Shown here in pieces: positions 1 to 6,548 of a stretch of DNA of 6,548 bases. The translations under genes and the position numbers were made by a program. Within the stretch, counting starts at the first letter, position 1, and each line of letters begins with the position of its first letter. The stretch comes from Candidatus Krumholzibacteriia bacterium (lineage in GTDB: Bacteria; Krumholzibacteriota; Krumholzibacteriia; Krumholzibacteriales; Krumholzibacteriaceae), in the NCBI GenBank assembly GCA_028706585.1, contig JAQTVX010000128.1, forward strand, positions 1 to 6,548, given 5' to 3'. The notes under the pieces are model-generated. The model saw only the letters and a list, made by a program, of their open reading frames with translations. It did not search any database and had not been told where the DNA came from.

Positions 1-87
1 CTCCGGATCCTGCCGATAGAGAGCTTCCAACCCTTGAGGGTCATCCAGAAGCTGGAGTATGCGGACGGTGGTTGATTTCATCGCCAT
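1..87 (-). CDS. N-terminus of an unrecognised protein, cut by the left window edge
   Basis: Reading leftwards from an ATG at 87-85, the frame stays open for 29 codons to the window edge. The peptide starts MAMKSTTVRILQLLDDPQGL and continues with a leucine- and acid-rich helix-like stretch ending LYRQDPE. A second in-frame ATG at 81-79 gives a start two residues later. I see no strong Shine-Dalgarno sequence before either one. The composition looks like a soluble helical protein rather than random translation, but I do not recognise the family and 29 residues are too few to assign a role. It diverges from the large plus-strand gene and is separated from it by transposase debris, so co-regulation is unlikely. 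It could be a chance open frame; confidence is moderate because the sequence looks protein-like and lies next to non-coding DNA. Confidence 0.45.
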   Translation of the reverse strand, partial: MAMKSTTVRILQLLDDPQGLEALYRQDPE

Positions 88-116
88 GAGGTTAGCGGAA
101 TGCCGCCAGACTCGGC

Positions 117-181
117 AAGAGCAAAGGCAGGGGCGATCGCTAACGAACCGTTCGATCTTATCTGACCTGCCCCCGCTCTTT
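117..181. repeat. Imperfect inverted repeat, 15-base arms
   Basis: AAGAGCAAAGGCAGG at 117-131 is the reverse complement of CCTGCCCCCGCTCTT at 167-181 at 12 of 15 positions; the three mismatches are adjacent in the middle. The arms are separated by 35 bases. A run of five T follows at 179-183, but no plus-strand gene ends here and the loop is long, so a normal intrinsic terminator is unlikely. It may be related to the nearby insertion-sequence remnant, or it may be chance. Confidence 0.3.
163..175 (-). mobile_element. Possible terminal inverted repeat of the decayed IS3-type element
   Basis: TGACCTGCCCCCG lies about 20 bases beyond the stop codon of the transposase remnant. IS3-family elements usually end in TG...CA and carry the right terminal repeat a few tens of bases after the transposase stop, and GC-rich ends of this kind are common in the family. 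I could not find a matching opposite end (CGGGGGCAGGTCA) to the right, so the left end of the element is lost or unrecognisable. This is a position-based guess. Confidence 0.25.
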
Positions 182-196
182 TTGCCACTCTGAGAG

Positions 197-360
197 TTAG
201 ACTGCTCGCTCAAGTTGAGGTGGCTCTTTTGCCTTCGGTGCCGGCGGTCGGTATCCCAGAGCGCCGTGTGGATGAACCCGATTCATCATGGAGCTTTCCA
301 TTGAACGACTCGTTGTATCCGTTCTCCCAAGAGCTGCTGGGTGGAATCTTGATGTAGCAG
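197..360 (-). pseudogene. Decayed IS3-family transposase (integrase core C-terminus)
   Basis: This is the remnant of a DDE-type integrase/transposase (OrfB of IS3-like elements). Two pieces are recognisable on the minus strand. From 359 to 282 one frame reads YIKIPPSSSWENGYNESFNG followed by KLHDE. This matches the usual YIxPGSPWENGYxESFNGKLRDE block, which holds the third catalytic acidic residue (Glu at 311-309). From 283 to 200 a different frame reads NRVHPHGALGYRPPAP and then a charged tail ending QLERAV before TAA at 199-197. This is the family's C-terminal RPHSALGYRPPAP motif. About 25-30 residues that normally join the blocks are missing and the frame changes, so a deletion plus frameshift has inactivated it. 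Upstream of 360 the similarity fades: a weak SDNGPEF-like stretch lies near 410-425, and an in-frame TGA lies just before it. The rest of the transposase is absent. I am confident of the family and the broken state, less so of the outer limits. Confidence 0.8.
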
Positions 361-507
361 GGAGGGCTCGCGGCGTCCCCCTGCTTCGATCTACTGATGA
401 ATGCTCGGTTCGACTGATCCCCTCACGTGGCGCCATATCGGCGCTCTGTTGGGTCGCCTGCCTGGCAGGGACTCGGCGATGCCGTCGGTGACGGCCACCG
501 ATACCTG

Positions 508-536
508 TGGACTTACTATCGTATCGCGGCTATCAT
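508..536 (+). promoter_or_regulatory. Weak sigma70-like promoter candidate for the synthase gene
   Basis: TGGACT at 508-513 (4 of 6 matches to TTGACA) and TATCAT at 531-536 (5 of 6 matches to TATAAT) are spaced by 17 bases. The predicted transcript would have a leader of about 130 bases before the TTG at 675. Motifs this loose occur by chance, so this is only a candidate. Confidence 0.22.
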
Positions 537-663
537 GAAATGCGACAATAGCATTTCCTATCGATGAGAGATGCGGCCTGATGGACGCTCCGAAATTGCA
601 TCGCAGATTCCTGTTCAGTGAAATCCATCACAATGCCGAGAAACTTGGACCCAATGGTGATGC

Positions 664-668
664 AAGGA
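664..668 (+). promoter_or_regulatory. Ribosome binding site that selects the TTG start
   Basis: AAGGA lies six bases before the TTG at 675-677. This is near-ideal Shine-Dalgarno sequence and spacing. The frame has a stop (TGA) at 672-674, so TTG is the first possible codon. This supports the TTG over the first in-frame ATG at 846, which would delete a conserved-looking first half-domain. Confidence 0.6.
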
Positions 669-674
669 TAGTGA

Positions 675-3600
675 TTGGAAACAGGTATCCTCATAGGCTA
701 CTTCGCACAACGAGCTGAGGCTCGCAGGGCCTTCAGGGAGGTCCAGCGGAGGGGTTTCCGTCGCGCCGCGCTCGCGAGCAAGACCGCGGGTGGAAATATC
801 CACATACAGGACCCCTTCCTGTGGCGTCGGGCTGTCGTAGCCGCCATGGCTTTCATTCTGTTCGGAGCACTCGCCGGAGCCGTCTCCATGAGCCTTCATT
901 GGCCGGGGCCGATTCCGGGCGGAGTTCTTGTTGCCATGATCCCGGGCCTTCTTGGCGGATTTGCCGGGATATTCTTCGGCGCCGCGTGGATGCGACGATC
1001 GCGGTACGGCGTGGAACGAAGGCTGATCGAGGATCGCGCGCGATCGCTAGTATCCGAAGAGACCGTCCTGATTCTCCAGACGCCGATCGAAACATTGCGT
1101 TTCCCGGTAGCGGTGCTGCGAGCAAGCGGCGAGATCCCGCCCGCGATATTCGTCCTGCATCCGAAGCGAGAGAGTCTCGTCGGAGAGGTAGAGAGCCTGG
1201 CGAGTCCACTCTCGGCGGCGCAGATTCAGGAGCATGCCGAGCGCTTCGCCAATGACCAACGGGTGGACCCGCATCCCCGGCGGAATATCGAGCTGCTAAA
1301 GCGGCTCGAACGGACTCGGGAGTGGATCCATTTGGCATGCCTGGATCTGTCCGAAGCGAGTCGACTGGGACAGAGTACGCCTCCAACGGCCGAGTGGCTC
1401 CTCGACAATGAGTACATCATCGATAGCAACACTCGCGAAGCGTTGATGAACCTTCCCCGGCGCTATTACCAGGAGCTGCCGTCGCTCACCAACGAGCCTT
1501 GCCGGGGGTTTCCGCGCATTTATGGGCTGGCGAGGGAACTCGTCTCCCATGCGGACTTGCGCCTGGACCGGGAGAACATCCTCGATTTTGTCGAGGCCTA
1601 TCAATCCGTCGGCGCGTTGTCGATCGGCGAGCTCTGGGCTGTCCCCCAGATGCTGCGCGCGGCATTGATCGAGAGCATCTTGAGTATCGCCGAAAGAGCC
1701 CTGACGGAGCTTCGAGAGCGTGAGATCGCGGACCTCTGGGCGAACAGGCTTATCGCCGCCAATCGGCGGGATCCCAACCATCTCTTCTCGGTCCTTGCCG
1801 AGCTTGCAGAAACGCAGCGCATTCCGAGCCTTCATTTCGCCTCTCAATTGATCGATAACCTCTACGACCAAGAAGCCGCGCTCGTGCCGGTCCAGGGCTG
1901 GCTCGAGCGCACGCTCCGGAATTCCCTGAACGATCTCAGCCTCCGCGAGCAAAACCGTCAGACGAAGGATCAGATATCGATCGGGAATGCATTCACCAGT
2001 CTGCGACAGCTCGCTCTGTTGGATTGGAGAAAGATATTCGAGGAGCTGAGCCGGGTGGAGCGGCTGCTTCGGCTTGATCCGTCGGGCGTCTATCCCCGGA
2101 TGGATTTCGATACACGCGATCGTTATCGTCGCTCCGTTGAAGAGCTCGCCCGCAGGTCCGGCCAGACGGAAGAGCGAGTCGCCCAACGTGTCATCGAACT
2201 GGCTGCGCGCGCCGCCCATGACGCGGCGAAAGATGAACGACGGATCCATATCGGGACGTATCTGATTGGTGAGGGAAGGCGAGAGTTGGCGCAGCTCATA
2301 GGATGCCGCGAGGCGCTCCGGTTCCGCACCGTGCAATGGGTCTGCCGCCGTCATTCCGCGGTGTACTTTCTTTGGATAGGCTTTTTCACCGCGGCGTTCA
2401 TCTCCCTGATCGTTATGCTCGGCCTGGGAGAACAGACGCCCTGGATCAGGCTCTTGATGATTCTCCTCATTTTGATTCCCGCCAGCCAGCTTTCGCTCGA
2501 GGTGGTGAACTACCTGATCACTCGGTCGCTTCCGCCGCGCACTCTTCCGAAGATGGATTTCGAAAAATCCGGCATTCCAGATGAATGTCGCACGCTCGTC
2601 GTTGTCCCCATGCTGCTCGAGGACGCGCAGACGATCAGGGACGAGGCGGACAAGCTCGAAATCCGCTATCTCGCCAATAAGGAAGACAATCTACTCTTCG
2701 GCCTCTTCTCGGATTATACGGATTCGAAACAGGCCCACGGCGAAGAGGACGAGCTTCTGCTCCAGGCGGCGACAGAGGGCATCGTAGCTCTCAATCACCG
2801 GTACGGCGGCGAGCGTTTTTTTCTTTTTCATCGAGAGCGGACGTGGAGCGAATCGGAACAGAGATTCATAGGATGGGAGCGCAAACGCGGGAAGCTGGAA
2901 GAGCTCAATCGCCTGATCGATGGAACGCGAAGCGAGGATGCCGAGCGGTTGGTATATGTCGGCAACCCGGATCATCTGTCGGACGTGAGGTTCGTCATCA
3001 CGCTCGACAGCGACACGCAGCTGCCACACGACACCGCCCGCAGGATGATCGAGACCCTGGCGCACCCTCTCAACCGGCCGCGCCTTGATGGCGAAGGCAA
3101 TATTCTGGCAGGCTCCTATACGATCATTCAGCCGCGCGTGAGCCCCTCCCTGCCGAGCACGAGCGCCACGCCGTTCAGCCGTCTCTTCTCGGACCCGGTG
3201 GGAATCGATCCCTATACCAGGGCCGTTTCCGACGTCAATCAGGATCTCTCCGGTGAAGGCTCCTACCACGGCAAAGGCATATATGATGTGCGCCACTTCA
3301 GTCGAGTCCTTTCCGGCAGGTTTCCCGAAGAGGCATTGTTGAGTCATGATTTGATCGAAGGCGCGCACGTTCGAGTCGGCCTTGCCAGCGATATCGAGCT
3401 CTATGATGAATTCCCGCAGGATTACCCCAGCTACACCGGCCGGCAGCATCGTTGGATTCGCGGTGATTGGCAGATAGCGGATTGGATTTCACCGCGCGTT
3501 CCCCGGCCCGGAGGGCAGCGGGGACCAAACCCGCTCTCCTGGTTCGATCGCTGGAAGGTCTTCGACAACCTGCGCCGGAGCCTGATACCCGCAACCAGCC

Positions 3601-6548
3601 TGGCATTGCTCATAGCCTCGTGGTTGATCTCCTCCCGGATGGTTTGGATATCCACCCTGGTGGTTGCGATGCAGATGCTCTTCCACCCGTTGGTGCAACC
3701 CTTCACGTGGGCGACTACCGCCAAGGGGCCGAAGGTTTTCTCCTTATCAAAAGTGGCGCACGACCTGCTGCGGGCGATCGTCGAAGCCGCGCTGCTTCCG
3801 CACCAGGCCTGGCTCGCTCTGGATGCCATTCTGCGGGTCTGGTATCGGCGCCTCGTTTCTCGTCGGGGATTGCTCGAGTGGACATCCGCCCAAGTGACGC
3901 ATTGGAATGCCCCGGATCGGGTGCGAACGTTCGTAATCTTGCTGGGATTGGCGAGCATTTTCAGCGGAATCGTGGGGTGGACCGTGCAGCGCTGGATGCC
4001 GGCGAACCTTTTCGCGGCCGGTCCCTGGCTCGTGTTGTGGTTCCTGTCCCCTTTGATCGGTTGGCTCTTGACCCTTCGACCGCACGTGAGGCCGCAGCAA
4101 TTTCTGCTTTTTGAAAAGGACATGCGATTTCTGCATGGGGTCGCGCGACGAACCTGGCGCTACTTCTCGGATTTTGTCGGCGATGACACGTCGTGGCTTC
4201 CACCCGACAATTACCAGGTCTCCCACAAGAATCAACTGGCAATGCGTACCAGTCCGACCAATATCGGTTTCTGGATGGTCAGCGCGGTAGGTGCGCATGA
4301 TTTCGGATACCTGACGGTGGATCAAGTCGTAGACGAGCTGACACGCACCATGGAGACGATTCACAAGCTGGAGCGCCATGAGGGCCATCTGCTGAATTGG
4401 TACGATATTCAAACCTTGGCCCCTCTCGAACCCCGCTACGTGTCCATGGTGGACAGCGGAAACCTGCTCGGTGCTCTATGGACCTTGGAGCATGGTCTTG
4501 ATCAGATGATTCGGGGCCCCATTCTGGATGCGAGGGTTTTTGCGGGCCTGCGTGACACCGGTGAAATCCTGAAGCAGACCGCCGAAGAGGAAGGCGTTTC
4601 CGATCTGGATACTCGCCTCTTCGACGAGCTGATGCGCGCGTGGGAGGAGCCGCCTGATCGCATCGTCGACGCGCTTCGCCTGTTGCGGCGGATGAAAGGC
4701 GGCGTGAGGATTCTCGCCGAGGCGTGGCGTGGGTCCGCCGAGGACAAAGCGGGAACGGCCTACTGGGCCGCTCAGATGGAGAGACAGGTATCGTTCTGGC
4801 TCAGCATTGGGGATCGTTATCTCGGGTGGATCGAAATTCTTGGAGAAAAGACCGAAGAGGAGATCGCCCTGCTCGGTCTGGATGTATCGCTCGCATGTCG
4901 TGAGAATCTGCATCACGCACCGTCGCTTCTAGATCTCGCCGATGGGAGCATCGGTTGCATTCAGACCCTCCGGTCGATCCGTGAGGCGGCGCCGTCGGCG
5001 GAGGGACCTCTCTTCGAATGGATCGATCGCCTCATGGAAGCTCTCGCACGGTCGAAATGGCTGGCCGGTGAAATGTTGGCCAAAGGCGAGCGCCTCATCC
5101 AGGATGGACGAGAACTTTCGGAATCGATCAACATGCGCTTTCTCTATGACTCCGAACGCCGGCTTTTTTCGATCGGTTACAACGTCTCGGAAGGACGTTT
5201 GGATAGCGCCTACTACGATCTTCTGGCGAGCGAGGCGCGCCTCGGGAGTTTCATCGCCATCGCGCGAGGGGATGTCTCCGTTGAGCATTGGTTCTCCATG
5301 AGCCGGCCCTACGGCTCGATCGGCCGGCGCCGCGTGCTGCTCAGCTGGGCAGGGACCATGTTCGAATATCTGATGCCTCTGATTTTCCAACACTCATATG
5401 GCAACTCGCTCCTCGACAAAGCGACGAAGGACGCGGTGGCGATCCACATCGCCTACGGCCGCAAGCGTCATGCGCCGTGGGGGATCTCGGAATCCGCCTT
5501 TGGAGACCTCGACATCAACAAGACGTATCAGTACAAAGCCTTCGGTGTGCCGGAGCTCGGATTGAAGCGCGGCTTGGAAGAAGAGGTTGTCGTCGCACCC
5601 TATGCAACGCTTCTCGCGGTGAACATAGCGCCGAGAGAGAGCGTGCAGAATCTGAGACGACTGGCCAAGCTGGGGCTTCTGAACGACTACGGCTATTACG
5701 AAGCGATGGACTTCACCCGGCCGCCGAGTCGCGAGGGCGAGCGCGGGGTGATCGTGAGGGCGTATATGACCCATGATCAGGGAATGGCTTTCCTCTCGCT
5801 CGCCAACCTTATCCATGGCAATTCCATCCAGCGCTGTTTCCACGCCGACGCACGCGTTCGTGCAGTAGAGCCGCTGCTTCACGAGCGCATTCCGGTGCTT
5901 TCTCCCCTTCACCACATCTCCACGCGGGAGAGAGTGCCGTCGGCCATGGACGTCGGCGAGGTGTCGCCATCGGAGAGCAAATTCGAGACTCCCCACACCG
6001 CCACCCCCACGACCCAACTGCTGTGCAATGGTCGCTATTGTTTGATGCTCACGAACAGCGGCGGGGGATACAGCCGGTGGGGCGACCAGGAAATTACCCG
6101 CTGGAGGTCGGATCGAACCCGGGATTCGTGGGGAACCTTCTGCTACATCCATGAAACCGAGTCCGATGGATTGTGGTCCAACACGTATCACCCGGTCGGC
6201 GGGAAGGTCGAGGCGTATTCCGTCAACTTTGCGCTCGACCGTGCCGTGTTCCGGCGCACCGATAACGGCATTCAAACCGAAACCGAGGTCATCGTCTCGC
6301 CGGAAGATGATGTCGAGATTCGGCGGATCACTCTGTTCAACCGATCGATTCGGACGCGCCGCCTTGAGCTCACGAGCTACGTCGAGCTCTCGATGGCGCC
6401 GCACAACGCGGACCGGCAGCATCCGGCCTTCAACAAGCTCTTCATCCAGACCGAAGCGATCCCGGCCCCGCAAGCGCTTATCGCCTTCCGGCGAGCCCGG
6501 GGTGAAAACGACCCACCGCTGTTCGTGGCCCATTGCCTGACCCGGCAT
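675..6548 (+). CDS. ndvB: Cyclic beta-1,2-glucan synthase (GT84-GH189-GH94), 3' end missing
   Basis: This inner-membrane enzyme family uses UDP-glucose to build beta-1,2-glucan, cyclises it, and trims chain length by phosphorolysis. The frame is open for 1,958 codons without interruption. Visible in order: (1) residues 1-240, an extension with a beta-alpha half-domain (about 4-40), a glycine-rich membrane hairpin (about 53-72 and 84-104) and a second half-domain (about 129-163); (2) the family's N-terminal block from LLDNEYII (242), including GELWAVPQMLR; (3) membrane helices about 564-584 and 590-611; (4) the GT84 core about 637-935, with DSD at 778-780, SHDLIEG at 890-896 and QHRW at 924-927; (5) helices about 970-986, 989-1006, 1086-1102 and 1116-1132; (6) the GH189 region, with WLPPDN (1174-1179), RTSPTNIGFW (1191-1200), HEGHLLNWYD (1235-1244), VDSGNL (1259-1264), GTMFEYLMP (Glu1564), WGISES (Glu1606) and THDQGM (1699-1704); (7) from about 1782, the GH94 beta-sandwich start, with LLCNGRY and SRWGDQEITRW. 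The family is usually about 2,800-2,900 residues, so the GH94 catalytic part lies outside. Function is firm by motifs; activity is inferred. Synonyms are chvB and cgs. Confidence 0.95.
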   Translation, partial: METGILIGYFAQRAEARRAFREVQRRGFRRAALASKTAGGNIHIQDPFLWRRAVVAAMAFILFGALAGAVSMSLHWPGPIPGGVLVAMIPGLLGGFAGIFFGAAWMRRSRYGVERRLIEDRARSLVSEETVLILQTPIETLRFPVAVLRASGEIPPAIFVLHPKRESLVGEVESLASPLSAAQIQEHAERFANDQRVDPHPRRNIELLKRLERTREWIHLACLDLSEASRLGQSTPPTAEWLLDNEYIIDSNTREALMNLPRRYYQELPSLTNEPCRGFPRIYGLARELVSHADLRLDRENILDFVEAYQSVGALSIGELWAVPQMLRAALIESILSIAERALTELREREIADLWANRLIAANRRDPNHLFSVLAELAETQRIPSLHFASQLIDNLYDQEAALVPVQGWLERTLRNSLNDLSLREQNRQTKDQISIGNAFTSLRQLALLDWRKIFEELSRVERLLRLDPSGVYPRMDFDTRDRYRRSVEELARRSGQTEERVAQRVIELAARAAHDAAKDERRIHIGTYLIGEGRRELAQLIGCREALRFRTVQWVCRRHSAVYFLWIGFFTAAFISLIVMLGLGEQTPWIRLLMILLILIPASQLSLEVVNYLITRSLPPRTLPKMDFEKSGIPDECRTLVVVPMLLEDAQTIRDEADKLEIRYLANKEDNLLFGLFSDYTDSKQAHGEEDELLLQAATEGIVALNHRYGGERFFLFHRERTWSESEQRFIGWERKRGKLEELNRLIDGTRSEDAERLVYVGNPDHLSDVRFVITLDSDTQLPHDTARRMIETLAHPLNRPRLDGEGNILAGSYTIIQPRVSPSLPSTSATPFSRLFSDPVGIDPYTRAVSDVNQDLSGEGSYHGKGIYDVRHFSRVLSGRFPEEALLSHDLIEGAHVRVGLASDIELYDEFPQDYPSYTGRQHRWIRGDWQIADWISPRVPRPGGQRGPNPLSWFDRWKVFDNLRRSLIPATSLALLIASWLISSRMVWISTLVVAMQMLFHPLVQPFTWATTAKGPKVFSLSKVAHDLLRAIVEAALLPHQAWLALDAILRVWYRRLVSRRGLLEWTSAQVTHWNAPDRVRTFVILLGLASIFSGIVGWTVQRWMPANLFAAGPWLVLWFLSPLIGWLLTLRPHVRPQQFLLFEKDMRFLHGVARRTWRYFSDFVGDDTSWLPPDNYQVSHKNQLAMRTSPTNIGFWMVSAVGAHDFGYLTVDQVVDELTRTMETIHKLERHEGHLLNWYDIQTLAPLEPRYVSMVDSGNLLGALWTLEHGLDQMIRGPILDARVFAGLRDTGEILKQTAEEEGVSDLDTRLFDELMRAWEEPPDRIVDALRLLRRMKGGVRILAEAWRGSAEDKAGTAYWAAQMERQVSFWLSIGDRYLGWIEILGEKTEEEIALLGLDVSLACRENLHHAPSLLDLADGSIGCIQTLRSIREAAPSAEGPLFEWIDRLMEALARSKWLAGEMLAKGERLIQDGRELSESINMRFLYDSERRLFSIGYNVSEGRLDSAYYDLLASEARLGSFIAIARGDVSVEHWFSMSRPYGSIGRRRVLLSWAGTMFEYLMPLIFQHSYGNSLLDKATKDAVAIHIAYGRKRHAPWGISESAFGDLDINKTYQYKAFGVPELGLKRGLEEEVVVAPYATLLAVNIAPRESVQNLRRLAKLGLLNDYGYYEAMDFTRPPSREGERGVIVRAYMTHDQGMAFLSLANLIHGNSIQRCFHADARVRAVEPLLHERIPVLSPLHHISTRERVPSAMDVGEVSPSESKFETPHTATPTTQLLCNGRYCLMLTNSGGGYSRWGDQEITRWRSDRTRDSWGTFCYIHETESDGLWSNTYHPVGGKVEAYSVNFALDRAVFRRTDNGIQTETEVIVSPEDDVEIRRITLFNRSIRTRRLELTSYVELSMAPHNADRQHPAFNKLFIQTEAIPAPQALIAFRRARGENDPPLFVAHCLTRH

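Larger units (their letters stand above)
361..674. other. Intergenic stretch upstream of the glucan synthase gene
   Basis: There is no convincing gene here. The left part (to about 430) may be eroded transposase DNA. The middle and right parts hold only short open frames. The longest of note begins with ATG at 581 and ends with TGA at 716-718, overlapping the start of the synthase in another frame; its 45-residue product is not recognisable. The stretch holds a weak promoter candidate (508-536) and the ribosome binding site of the synthase (664-668). I see no tRNA, riboswitch or repeat array. Confidence 0.5.

Noticed and set aside
288..491. 67-codon plus-strand frame
   Set aside because: It runs opposite the transposase remnant, whose minus-strand motifs (WENGYNESFNGKL, LGYRPPAP) are clear; the plus frame is a shadow.
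596..624. Second promoter-like pair TTGCAT and TGAAAT with a 17-base spacer
   Set aside because: It has only 3 of 6 and 4 of 6 consensus matches, weaker than the 508-536 candidate and within chance expectation.
581..718. 45-codon plus-strand frame from ATG 581 to TGA 716-718
   Set aside because: It has no ribosome binding site that I can see and no recognisable product, and it overlaps the well-supported synthase start in another frame.
1296..2354. Long open frame of 352 codons on the minus strand
   Set aside because: It lies wholly opposite the synthase N-terminal region, whose plus-strand translation has clear family motifs. High GC and codon bias keep the antisense frame open, and its product resembles nothing I know.
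2691..4412. Further minus-strand and out-of-frame plus-strand frames of 70-250 codons
   Set aside because: All overlap the continuous synthase frame, contradict its motif-bearing translation, and overlap each other.
5394..6548. Minus-strand open frame of 384 codons at the right edge
   Set aside because: It is antisense to the GH189 and GH94 coding region, with low-complexity, arginine-rich character and no recognisable motif; it is a shadow.

Overview
The window is dominated by one very large plus-strand gene, which starts near base 675 and is still open at the right edge (1,958 codons seen). Its translation carries the hallmark blocks of a cyclic beta-1,2-glucan synthase (NdvB/ChvB/Cgs family): a membrane-embedded GT84 glucosyltransferase, then the GH189 'glycoamylase-like' cyclisation domain, then the first part of a GH94 phosphorylase-type region. 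The last roughly 900 residues expected for the family lie beyond the window.

The organism is probably a moderately GC-rich, Gram-negative-type bacterium, since these enzymes make periplasmic glucans at the inner membrane. I cannot assign a phylum. The 240-residue N-terminal extension differs from the short N-terminus I recall for rhizobial and Brucella enzymes, which hints at another lineage (inference).

Layout. Bases 1-87, minus strand: the start of an unrecognised gene that leaves the window on the left. Bases 88-196: non-coding, with an imperfect inverted repeat and a possible insertion-sequence end. Bases 197-360, minus strand: a decayed IS3-type transposase C-terminus with an internal deletion and frameshift. 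Bases 361-674: no convincing gene, a weak promoter candidate, and a good ribosome binding site at 664-668. Bases 675-6548: the glucan synthase gene.

The leftmost gene and the glucan synthase are divergent, and transposon debris separates them, so they do not form an operon. Nothing else in the window is needed to explain glucan synthesis. An exporter (NdvA/ChvA type) would be expected elsewhere. The most unusual point is the N-terminal module of the synthase: two ferredoxin-like half-domains flanking a glycine-rich membrane hairpin, started by TTG. I found no wholly unknown system here.
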